From positions 1 through 20,039 of the forward strand of contig DJSA01000039.1 in NCBI GenBank assembly GCA_002438905.1: a stretch of 20,039 nt of DNA, read 5' to 3'. A program made the translations under genes and the position numbers. This document shows positions 1 through 7,408 of the stretch, piece after piece (position 1 is the first letter of the stretch; each line of letters begins with the position of its first letter). The stretch comes from Bacteroidales bacterium UBA6346 (GTDB taxonomy: Bacteria; Bacteroidota; Bacteroidia; Bacteroidales; UBA932). The notes below the pieces were generated by a model. That model had not been told where the DNA came from. It saw nothing but the letters and a program-made list of their open reading frames with translations, and made no database searches.

Positions 1-111
1 GGAACTCTATCAATTATTTACGAAATTCATACGAGGATTTTCAACTCATAGAAGTGTCAAACTTCCGGGCGCACACCCTTTCCGACATCGGTCGGGAACA
101 CGCACATTCTG

Positions 112-119
112 CAAAATTA
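112..119 (-). promoter_or_regulatory. possible divergent -7 promoter element (minus strand)
   Basis: Read on the minus strand, this is TAATTTTG, a full match to the Bacteroidetes -7 consensus TAnnTTTG. It would drive a gene to the left of the window. The expected upstream TTTG (-33) is poor. No open frame starts between here and position 1: the only nearby minus-strand ATG (at 30) stops after six codons. The target gene, if any, is outside the window. Confidence 0.3.
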
Positions 120-150
120 CGAAATAATTTTCATTCTGAAGCAGTTTATT

Positions 151-181
151 TTTTTTCGTGTTTGTTAATTTACTACTTTTG
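151..181 (+). promoter_or_regulatory. putative Bacteroidetes-type promoter of the lipid kinase gene
   Basis: TACTTTTG at 174-181 matches TAnnTTTG exactly. A T-rich stretch (151-156) lies about 19 nt upstream, where a -33 TTTG would be expected, but it is only a partial match. Transcription would begin near 188. This leaves a short leader before the ATG at 203 and argues against the in-frame ATG at 158, which would lie upstream of the start of transcription. Confidence 0.5.
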
Positions 182-202
182 TCGTTCATTTTGGAATACA
201 GT

Positions 203-1210
203 ATGTCGCCTATAGAGAAGATATGGTATGCCGTGGTGAACCCCAACGCGGGTTCTGGAAAAACTGTGGTGGAATGGCCCAAAGCGGAAACGATGCTGAA
301 GGAGACCCGTATTGAGTACGAGTACCGAACCACATGGCAGTGCGGTGCGGCAGTGGAAATTACCATAAAAGCCTGTGAGGCAGGCTATCGTCGCTTCCTT
401 GCTGTGGGAGGAGACGGGACCGTGCATGAAGTGCTTGAGGGTATAGTGCGCTTCATCGAGATGTCCTCTGTAGCAGCGGCTTTTGATGATGACTCGTTGC
501 GCCCGCTGCTTTCCGACTTCACCATTGCCGTCATTCCTGTGGGTTCCGGTAACGACTGGATACGGACTCTTGGCGTCCCGAAGGATCCTGCCGGGATAGT
601 GCGTCTTCTGAAGAAAGAGCATTTCGGGAAACAGGATGTATTCCGCATCTCGGGACGCGACAACGAGACCTCCACAGATGTGGTTTCCTACATGGCCAAC
701 GTCGGTGGTGTCGGCTTTGATGCGAAAATCTGCCATCAGGTCAATTTTGAAAAAAACTCCGGCAAGAGCGGCAAGATCCTTTATCTTAAGGTTCTTATTT
801 CCAATGTACTGCACTGCAAGCCCTTTCGATGCCGCGTGATTGCTGACAGACGTAAGGTGTTTGAGGGCGACACCCTTTCCATCGCAATGGGAGTGGGGAA
901 ATATTCCGGAGGAGGCATGATGCAGGTTCCTGACGCGGTAATGGACGACGGCCTTCTCGATGTCACCATAATACCGGTTCTGCCGATCATGAAAATTCTT
1001 CGTGCTGTCCCTTCCCTTTTTTCAGGGAAACTCCTTTCCTCCAATACGGAACTGATATCCTCGCGCTGCTCAACTCTTCGCATAGAGCCTCTTGATGCCC
1101 CAGGCGCTCTGGTAGAAGTCGACGGCGAGGTGATAGGCAACACCCCGATTAATGTAGAACGCCTTCCCGGCCAGCTCAATGTTCTCATCGGGCGGGGAGA
1201 TGGTAAATAA
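203..1210 (+). CDS. diacylglycerol kinase family lipid kinase (YegS/DgkB-like)
   Basis: Predicted 335-aa soluble lipid kinase that phosphorylates a lipid hydroxyl (diacylglycerol or a related lipid) at the inner face of the membrane. Family motifs are all visible: NPNAGSGK (residues 13-20) in the nucleotide-binding region, GGDGT (69-73) followed by HEV, and PVGSGND (112-118). PDAVMDDGLLDV (243-254) should carry the catalytic-base Asp, by analogy with DgkB. The C-terminal VDGE (306-309) is also typical. The length fits the family. I chose the ATG at 203 rather than the in-frame ATG at 158, because it starts just before the kinase fold and lies downstream of the likely promoter. The gene converges on the PUL and has no obvious link to it; it is probably a housekeeping flank. 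The precise lipid substrate is unknown. Confidence 0.9.
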   Translation: MSPIEKIWYAVVNPNAGSGKTVVEWPKAETMLKETRIEYEYRTTWQCGAAVEITIKACEAGYRRFLAVGGDGTVHEVLEGIVRFIEMSSVAAAFDDDSLRPLLSDFTIAVIPVGSGNDWIRTLGVPKDPAGIVRLLKKEHFGKQDVFRISGRDNETSTDVVSYMANVGGVGFDAKICHQVNFEKNSGKSGKILYLKVLISNVLHCKPFRCRVIADRRKVFEGDTLSIAMGVGKYSGGGMMQVPDAVMDDGLLDVTIIPVLPIMKILRAVPSLFSGKLLSSNTELISSRCSTLRIEPLDAPGALVEVDGEVIGNTPINVERLPGQLNVLIGRGDGK

Positions 1211-1263
1211 TGCGAAAGCAGCGACATTGCAGGATCTGTCTGCTGCGACAGAGCACAAACGAG

Positions 1264-1297
1264 CGGTGGCCCTGACATTTTACAGTCAGGACCACCG
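1264..1297. terminator. inverted repeat between convergent genes, likely bidirectional terminator
   Basis: The left arm CGGTGGCCCTGAC (1264-1276) pairs with the right arm GTCAGGACCACCG (1285-1297) across an 8-nt loop, giving 13 positions with one C/A mismatch. It sits in the 116-nt gap between the stops of the lipid kinase (plus) and the GH3 gene (minus). No strong T-run follows on either strand, so the terminator role rests on the stem and its position. The rest of the gap shows nothing else I can support. Confidence 0.6.
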
Positions 1298-1326
1298 TCA
1301 ATATTCCAGATCTCAGCGCAAGCCTC

Positions 1327-3612
1327 TTAATTTTGTACCGGCCTGTCTCTCCGAAGTATATCACGACATTTTTCCGTGTATGTCTTCTTCAAACGGAATG
1401 TGCGGGAACATAGTTCGGTCTCAGCATCCCGACAAAACCTTGCGACATATTTTCCGGCATCAGCACGCCAGGCCGAAGCCACCTCGTCAAACGAAGCGAG
1501 GTCCCTCACGGCTATTCCCATCGTAAGAACCTCAGACTCCCCCGGTGCGAGAAGCCCGGTCTTTGCAAAAGCCTTGAGTTCTACCTTTGGCTTGTCCAGA
1601 ACCGGAGACTCCGGTGCGGAGACAAAGACTTCAGCCACATCCTTTCCGGCAACATTACCGACATTTTTGACCCTCACGCTGAAAAACACGCTGTCCGCCT
1701 TAACTTTTACTGACGGCTCCGTCTGCTCGAACTCTGTGTAACTCAATCCATAGCCAAACGGAAAAGAGACTCTCTTGTCGTAGGTGGAGAACCAGCGGTA
1801 GCCGACATATATCCCCTCGTCATAATCGGTGTAGTCCAATGATGAGCGATTATACTTGCCGTTGCCATATGGGAAATTGAAGGACGATGGGTCGTCAAAA
1901 TAGTTCTCGGGGAATGTAGCTGCCAGCCTTCCGGAAGGATTCGCCTTTCCGACAAGGACATCCGCAACGGAATTTCCGGCCTCCTGTCCGGGCTGCCACG
2001 CAAGCAGGATCGCATCCGGAAAGTGCTTCCATGAGGCAGTTTCGATCACACCACCTACATTCAGCACGACCGTGACCCTTTTCCCACGGGCGTGGAAACT
2101 GTCGCAGACATCGCGCAGAAGATTCATCTCGTTGTCAGTCAGATACCAGTCGCCCTGCTCAATCTGTCTGTCCTTGGACTCGCCGGAAGTCCGCGCAATC
2201 ACCACGACTGCTGCATCATTCTCCGCTGCAGCCCTCCACACGGCGGAGGAAGACGTCTGAGGTTCCGGAAGAGCGCGAATGTTCCAGATACTTTTCACGA
2301 AACCCTCTCTACGCCAACGTCTATAACAGGATTTGGCATAACTGCCGTAATATCTTACGAGTTCCCCGTCAAGCGACAGACCCGCATTTTTCAACCCAGC
2401 GTCAAGCGACACCATATACGGTTTGTGCACATACCCGGAACCGTTTCCACCGGCAATCATTTCATACGCGGGCGCCCCGAAAAGCGCAATCTTGCCGACA
2501 CCGTCAAAAGGCAGGGCATCATTGTCATTCTTGAGCAGAACCATGCACTCGGCAGCCGCCTTTCGGACAAGTTCAGCATGTGACTTCAGATCCGGAGCCG
2601 AGCTGAACTCATATTTTCGGAATGCGGGGGTCTTCATCACATAGCGCAGCATTCTCAGAACACACGCGTCCAGAGCCTCTTCCGACAATTCCCCTGAACG
2701 TACCGCAGCAATGATTCCATTAACCTGTTCTCTATTTCCTGGTTCCAAGAGGTCATTCCCTGCTGCAACCTGCGCAGCGGTGTTCCTTGTCCAGGTCCAG
2801 TCAGTCATCACAATGCCGTCAAAGCCCCACTCTCCTCGCAGAAGATCAGTGAGAAGTTCCTTGTCCTCCTGGGTGAAACGACCATTAAGCTTGTTGTATG
2901 ACGACATCACTGTCCATGGTTGTGCCTCCCGTACAATAGTCTCGAACCCCCTCAGATAAATTTCACGCAAGGCACGCACACTGACACGGGAATCGTTCTC
3001 CAGACGCTTGGTCTCCTGATTGTTTGCCGCAAAATGCTTGACCGACGTGCCCACACCCTGTGACTGGATGCCGCGCACGAACGCCGAGGCAATCTTTCCT
3101 GAGACAACAGGGTCTTCGGAATAGTACTCGAAATTGCGTCCGCAAAGCGAATTTCTCTGTATGTTGACTCCCGGGGCAAGCAGGACATCAGCTCCATATT
3201 CAAGAACCTCATTTCCCATCGCCTCACCGACGCTGCGGACAAGAGCAACATCCCAAGAAGAGGCCAAAGCAGTCTCCACCGGGAATGCCGTACAGTAGTA
3301 TGTGCGTGAGTCACCCTCCCTCACGGGATCTATGCGAAGTCCGGCCGGACCATCAGCGAGCACGGTCGCCGGAATCCCCAGACGCTCGATGGAAGAAGTC
3401 GTCCCGGCCGCTCCTTTCAGAACATTGCTGGAAGAACTCGTAGCCTCGTGACCCGGCTCATAATGATTTTGCGAACCTACAAGAAGCGCGGCCTTTTCCT
3501 CAAGCGTCATGCTTCTCAATACATCCTCCGGAGAAGTGTCTCCGAGGCGAGCCTGCGCTGCCCCCGCCAACGGAAGCGCAATCAGGCAGATAATAGTTAT
3601 CAGTTTCTTCAT
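1327..3612 (-). CDS. glycoside hydrolase family 3 (beta-glucosidase/beta-xylosidase type)
   Basis: A 761-aa exported exo-glycosidase of GH3, which releases terminal beta-linked sugars (commonly glucose or xylose) by a retaining mechanism. A Sec signal peptide ends near AGAAQA (about residue 21). The (beta/alpha)8 domain contains GRNFEYYSEDP (158-168), KHF (192-194) and the nucleophile motif VMTDW (Asp271). The alpha/beta sandwich has RTSGESKDR (473-481), whose Glu477 is the likely acid/base. FPFGYGLSYTEF leads into a C-terminal fibronectin-III-like domain. No PA14 insert is evident. The length is normal for the family. It is the last gene of the PUL, 87 nt after GH43, and probably acts in the periplasm on imported oligosaccharides. 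The sugar specificity cannot be read from the sequence. Confidence 0.93.
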   Translation of the reverse strand: MKKLITIICLIALPLAGAAQARLGDTSPEDVLRSMTLEEKAALLVGSQNHYEPGHEATSSSSNVLKGAAGTTSSIERLGIPATVLADGPAGLRIDPVREGDSRTYYCTAFPVETALASSWDVALVRSVGEAMGNEVLEYGADVLLAPGVNIQRNSLCGRNFEYYSEDPVVSGKIASAFVRGIQSQGVGTSVKHFAANNQETKRLENDSRVSVRALREIYLRGFETIVREAQPWTVMSSYNKLNGRFTQEDKELLTDLLRGEWGFDGIVMTDWTWTRNTAAQVAAGNDLLEPGNREQVNGIIAAVRSGELSEEALDACVLRMLRYVMKTPAFRKYEFSSAPDLKSHAELVRKAAAECMVLLKNDNDALPFDGVGKIALFGAPAYEMIAGGNGSGYVHKPYMVSLDAGLKNAGLSLDGELVRYYGSYAKSCYRRWRREGFVKSIWNIRALPEPQTSSSAVWRAAAENDAAVVVIARTSGESKDRQIEQGDWYLTDNEMNLLRDVCDSFHARGKRVTVVLNVGGVIETASWKHFPDAILLAWQPGQEAGNSVADVLVGKANPSGRLAATFPENYFDDPSSFNFPYGNGKYNRSSLDYTDYDEGIYVGYRWFSTYDKRVSFPFGYGLSYTEFEQTEPSVKVKADSVFFSVRVKNVGNVAGKDVAEVFVSAPESPVLDKPKVELKAFAKTGLLAPGESEVLTMGIAVRDLASFDEVASAWRADAGKYVARFCRDAETELCSRTFRLKKTYTEKCRDILRRDRPVQN

Positions 3613-3643
3613 TTTGAATTATCTCAATAAAGTGGTGTCCTTT

Positions 3644-3685
3644 CGGGTTCAGGCTGAATCTCCAGCCTCTGTCAAAATTGACCCG
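3644..3685 (-). other. possible structured intercistronic RNA segment between GH43 and GH3
   Basis: The 87-nt gap, the longest in the operon, holds a perfect 6-bp hairpin (AGGCTG 3651-3656, CAGCCT 3663-3668, 6-nt loop). It lies inside an outer pairing of CGGGT (3644-3648) with ACCCG (3681-3685). This could be an mRNA processing, stability or attenuation element tuning GH3 expression. There is no T-run, so a true terminator is unlikely. Chance pairing is possible. Confidence 0.3.
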
Positions 3686-3699
3686 TTGTCAGTGAGTTC

Positions 3700-4692
3700 C
3701 TAAAGTGGCAGAATCTTTCCGTCTTCGATGAAGAGAGGCTTGATGCAGACCTGTGTCTTTCCCTGTTTTTTGCGGAAGAACACAATCCGAAGCTTTCCCT
3801 TCAGGTCTCGGAATATATGCGCGTGTCCTCCCTCGTTGGTGAAGACAGGAGGGTTGTCAAGTTCCCACGGCCCGTCAATTTTTCCGGACGGAGATATGGC
3901 CTGAAGTATGCCGTAACCTCCGGCGGTCACGCTGGACCATATCATTATCAGATTCCCGCTTTCATCGTCTTTCCATACGAAAGGGGCGTCAGTGAGATAT
4001 TGCTTTCTTCCGCTCATCTTATGTGTTCCGAACCCAACGGCTCCCTTAGCCTCGCTTGCCGAGAAAAGCCTGAACGGTCTTCCGAAGGTTCCGGAGAGAT
4101 CCTTTTTCATCCTTGCCGCGTACATGACGCCGTCTCCGTCTTCAGTGTCGAAGAATTCGTGGGACCATAGCAGGTAAGGGTTTCCATTGTCATCAACGTA
4201 GAGGGATCCGTCAATGCAATACTGGTTCTCCGGTGTGTAGCATAGGCGATTCGGTGGCAGTACCGGGGAATATGGATCGGTGGGATGGCTTCCCCCTTTC
4301 CAGATTGTGACCCCGCGTATGCCGTTTTCCGGAGCAATCGTGAAGAAACACCACCATGAGCCCCTATAGAAATAAAAATCCGGTGCCCAGAAGTCCTTTT
4401 TCCCGAGCCATCCCTCGGGGATGTTGAAGATGTCTCCGCTCGGAACCAATTTCCACCTTTCAAGGTTTAGGCTTTTATAGACGCTGATCCCGAACACTCC
4501 GTTGACTATACTGGGACACATCAGCCAGTAGCACCCGTTGTCGTGATCCGTAACTATGAACGGGTCTCTGATTGCCATTTTGAGCGGAGAAAGATTATAT
4601 CCACCATCGTCGGAAGACGGCCGGCCGCCTTGTCCGGATGCCTGGAATGCCGACATCAGCAGCAGAACGGCCAATACAATGAATTTTCTCAT
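3700..4692 (-). CDS. glycoside hydrolase family 43-like protein
   Basis: A 330-aa secreted five-bladed beta-propeller enzyme of the GH43 type (typically alpha-L-arabinofuranosidase, beta-xylosidase or galactan exo-hydrolase). A Sec signal peptide ends near QASGQG. Visible family motifs are IRDPFI (41-46, general base Asp43), FWAPDFYFYRGSWW (101-114), IDGSLYVDDNGNPYLLW (160-176, pKa-modulating Asp161) and GGHAHIF (288-294, conserved metal/His site). At the usual general-acid position the sequence is LTDAPFVW (233-240), with Asp235 where many GH43 members have Glu in an EGP motif. This may be a subfamily trait or a sign of altered activity. It has no extra C-terminal module. Its ATG lies 10 nt after the stop of the 501-aa discoidin gene, so the two are likely translationally coupled. 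Confidence 0.85.
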   Translation of the reverse strand: MRKFIVLAVLLLMSAFQASGQGGRPSSDDGGYNLSPLKMAIRDPFIVTDHDNGCYWLMCPSIVNGVFGISVYKSLNLERWKLVPSGDIFNIPEGWLGKKDFWAPDFYFYRGSWWCFFTIAPENGIRGVTIWKGGSHPTDPYSPVLPPNRLCYTPENQYCIDGSLYVDDNGNPYLLWSHEFFDTEDGDGVMYAARMKKDLSGTFGRPFRLFSASEAKGAVGFGTHKMSGRKQYLTDAPFVWKDDESGNLIMIWSSVTAGGYGILQAISPSGKIDGPWELDNPPVFTNEGGHAHIFRDLKGKLRIVFFRKKQGKTQVCIKPLFIEDGKILPL

Positions 4693-4702
4693 GACCGGCA
4701 GG

Positions 4703-6208
4703 TTACTTCGTTACTATATAGGCTCTGAACGGCAGCACTCTCACCTCCTCATTTCCCGCAGTTACAGACTTCCATCTGTTGTCGCTCTGGAGAATGAGGA
4801 CTCCGCGCTCTCCGGCTTCCGTATTGCCCAACCCTCGCACGGTTCCCACGAACTTTCCTCCGCGGCCCGAGATCTCCTTGTCGGACGGGGGAGTCACCTC
4901 GATGGTGACGTTTTCCGCGTCAAGGCTGACGTCAGTGCCGGCATCTGTCACGAGCGGAGTGTATGCTGCGGCTCTCGCGACTTCGCTGAACACAGGTGTA
5001 TTCCCGTCCTTGATTTCCTTGAACTCGTACAGTTTCAGGCCTTCCTTTGCCTGAATAGGGTATGGAAGGTATACGGTGTAGGATGCGTCCGACTTTGTCA
5101 GAGTCCTTGAGTATATGACGGAAGCGGCCTTGAACCCCTTGGGCGTGAAGAATGGTCTTCCATCGTCCAGCACGAGACACTGGCATCTGAACTGCGTCCC
5201 GTCCGCCGAACTGCTTATGACGTTGTTGCCGGAGACCATGTCTTTCCCATTCGGGAGGAAAACAAGCGTTGCGTCCGGTATTCCACGGAACATCCCTGAC
5301 TTCCTGTCGACAGAAGGCACTGTCAGTCCCGCCGCATCGGACAGGTCTATGTACATGAGATTTTCGTTGCCGGCAAACGCTCCGTCGGAAACTGACGCAA
5401 TCTTGTAATTCCCGTCGAGTGTCTTCTCCGGGATTGTGATTGCGGTCTCGCCTGAAAATGCGGGAGTGATGCCGTCGCCTATGGACACAGCGGTCTCATC
5501 ACCATCCTTCATCATCAGAAACGTGATTTCCGGTCCGTCGGCCGTCAGCCTGTCCGTTGTGGTCCGCACGGAATAGCACTGCAACTCGCCGAGAGCCACA
5601 CGCGGATATTTTCCGACATTAAAGTTTGTCTTGTTTCTGTATTTCGTGAGAAAGTTGTGCGTGAAGCTCAATCTTATGTATCTGTGGCTGCCCAGCAGGT
5701 CAAGTCCGGCGGACTTGTCCGTAGAGGCCTTTATCGATGCTTCATCCCAATCGATTACAGCGACCTTCTCATAGCCTTCGTCGGCATTGTCGGACGCGTA
5801 GACTTCGATTTCCGCAGGGCAAATCTGCCAGCCATAGGTGTTAGTGTTGTCGTCCGCATAACAGTGCTGCATCTCGAGGATGACATAGCGTTGTGCCGCT
5901 CCGAGGTCTATCTGAAGGTAGTGCGGCGCATTGTCATTTGCCGGGACAGCCGGATCGGGGTCCTTCCCGTATGATGTGAGCCACCAATTCATGAAGTCCT
6001 TGCCGTTTTTTCCAATGCTTCCGTCTAAAAGCCCCGCATAATGATCTCCATCAACACCTCCTTCATTCGATGTGAAATCTCCAGAAAACTGAGATGTTTC
6101 AAGAATCAGTTTGTCACCTTTCAACCAGTCCGCTCCAGACATTGTGGAAGGCCACATTCCCAAGGCGGCAAGCGAGACAGTCATGTATATTATAAAAGAT
6201 CGTTTCAT
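4703..6208 (-). CDS. secreted discoidin-like (F5/8 type C) plus BspA-like domain protein
   Basis: A 501-aa protein with a Sec signal peptide (about residues 1-25, no lipobox Cys). Residues about 36-215 look like a discoidin/CBM32-type beta-sandwich: TSQFSGDFTS near the start, APHYLQIDLG, CPAEIEVYAS, and YIRLSF near the end. The middle (about 240-330) resembles a short BspA/LRR_5-type stretch (ITIPEKTLDG, VSDGAFAGNENLMYIDLSDA). The C-terminal part (about 350-501) is a beta-rich domain with YTVYLPYPIQA, a pattern I associate with C-terminal regions of Bacteroidales surface proteins. A role in carbohydrate binding is inferred, not shown. Its N-terminal half is a clear paralogue of the 215-aa protein at 9960-10607. 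It begins 21 nt after the DUF1735 gene. No catalytic domain was recognised. Confidence 0.75.
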   Translation of the reverse strand: MKRSFIIYMTVSLAALGMWPSTMSGADWLKGDKLILETSQFSGDFTSNEGGVDGDHYAGLLDGSIGKNGKDFMNWWLTSYGKDPDPAVPANDNAPHYLQIDLGAAQRYVILEMQHCYADDNTNTYGWQICPAEIEVYASDNADEGYEKVAVIDWDEASIKASTDKSAGLDLLGSHRYIRLSFTHNFLTKYRNKTNFNVGKYPRVALGELQCYSVRTTTDRLTADGPEITFLMMKDGDETAVSIGDGITPAFSGETAITIPEKTLDGNYKIASVSDGAFAGNENLMYIDLSDAAGLTVPSVDRKSGMFRGIPDATLVFLPNGKDMVSGNNVISSSADGTQFRCQCLVLDDGRPFFTPKGFKAASVIYSRTLTKSDASYTVYLPYPIQAKEGLKLYEFKEIKDGNTPVFSEVARAAAYTPLVTDAGTDVSLDAENVTIEVTPPSDKEISGRGGKFVGTVRGLGNTEAGERGVLILQSDNRWKSVTAGNEEVRVLPFRAYIVTK

Positions 6209-6229
6209 ATCCTTGAATTTGTTGTATAA

Positions 6230-7390
6230 TTATCTTGAAGCCTCGGTTGCCGGGCTCTTGTCAATGCTGAACGTCTTCTCCTCGGCGGCATATTCTTTTC
6301 CCTCAAGCCATGAAAACAGAGATGCCGGAAAGTCTGCCCATGTGCTCATGTCTCCGCTTTCGTGAAGGTATCTCACAAACTTCACATTGCTTTGTTCCAT
6401 TGCCGTGCAGATTCCGGATATGAACTGATTGTCTTGCTCCCCGGCAAGGTATGCCTTGGGAGAATTTTCGTTGATGCGGTGTATGATATCCGTCATCCCT
6501 GTCTCTTCCGCTTCGGGATCCAGCAGGACCTGGAACCCGATCATGTCAGTATTGCCTGTTGCCATCATTGCAGCGGCAGCGGCACCTTTGCCTGTTCCCA
6601 TAACTCCGACTGCAGATGCCCCGCCCCATTCATCCTTTCTGTCTTCCATTATCTGAAGAAGTTCCTTTCCTGTCTCTTCCGGCCTTATGACCGCTCCGGC
6701 ATCAGGCAAGGCGTTATGCAGCACGGCTACGGTCGTGCCCTTGTCTTTGAATGCCGTCTCTGCTGTGCTGACAGCGTCAGAGTCTTTCTCGGTGAATATT
6801 ATGACAGACCTCCCGTTTCCCGGGGAAGCGTAAAGTATCTCCGCGTATGTTTCCATCGTGTTCCAATGAACTCTTGACGTTCCGTTTTTCTCCACGATGG
6901 CCGGCACGGCTACATACAGAACGGCATCGCTTTTAATCTGAGTGTCGTTTGCAGCGAGCTTCAGGGGCAGCAGGAACGGCCATCCTTTATATTCGGAGCC
7001 TACCTTCTCCTGGTCTATGATGATGCTCACGCACGTCTGTCCGGTTCCTTGAGCCAGTGTCCCGGCCTTGAGAGTGAAGCATCCCTCCGGAAGCAGGGAA
7101 AAATCCGTATTGTTGCGTCTGTTGTAGTCGCTTACCAGATCCGCCGCCTTGAGCGGAACCCAGGCCTTGAGACTGAGCGTGTAGGGACATGATGAGACTT
7201 CGCCTCCGTCGTTTTTGTAGATTACCGGAATCTCCATCGTCTTTTCAGCCGCAACGATTCTCTCCGCGTCTGCCGCAAAGACTATCTCCGCGTCCGCAAT
7301 CCTGTCGGGCAGCGCTCCTCCGGTGTCATCCTTGCAGCCTGCCACGGCCAGCATTGCCGCCAAAGCCACAAAATATAAATTCTTTTTCAT
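6230..7390 (-). CDS. DUF1735-type lipoprotein with degenerate alpha/beta-hydrolase (esterase-like) domain
   Basis: A 386-aa lipoprotein: the signal peptide ends in the lipobox AVAGC (Cys19). Residues about 30-165 fit the DUF1735/BT_3987-type N-terminal domain of Bacteroidetes surface glycan-binding proteins, with the hallmark DYNRRNNTDFSLLPEG (88-103). Residues about 190-365 follow the layout of bacterial feruloyl/acetyl-esterase-like alpha/beta-hydrolases: SVIIFTEKDSD, TTVAVLHNALPDA, then VGVMGTGKGAAA (261-272). That last stretch aligns with the usual GVMGFSAGGH nucleophile elbow, but Gly267 occupies the Ser position. The acid is plausibly kept (Asp320 in GEQDN), while the His position near ESGDMS is Asp347. 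It is therefore probably non-catalytic and may bind glycan at the cell surface. Gaps to both neighbours are about 20 nt. The hydrolase relationship is inferred by eye. Confidence 0.7.
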   Translation of the reverse strand: MKKNLYFVALAAMLAVAGCKDDTGGALPDRIADAEIVFAADAERIVAAEKTMEIPVIYKNDGGEVSSCPYTLSLKAWVPLKAADLVSDYNRRNNTDFSLLPEGCFTLKAGTLAQGTGQTCVSIIIDQEKVGSEYKGWPFLLPLKLAANDTQIKSDAVLYVAVPAIVEKNGTSRVHWNTMETYAEILYASPGNGRSVIIFTEKDSDAVSTAETAFKDKGTTVAVLHNALPDAGAVIRPEETGKELLQIMEDRKDEWGGASAVGVMGTGKGAAAAAMMATGNTDMIGFQVLLDPEAEETGMTDIIHRINENSPKAYLAGEQDNQFISGICTAMEQSNVKFVRYLHESGDMSTWADFPASLFSWLEGKEYAAEEKTFSIDKSPATEASR

Positions 7391-7408
7391 CGGTTTCTAA
7401 TTTTTGTA

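Noticed and set aside
173..814. Minus-strand open frame opposite the lipid kinase
   Set aside because: It mirrors a gene with all kinase motifs, shows no domain of its own, and is explained by codon bias.
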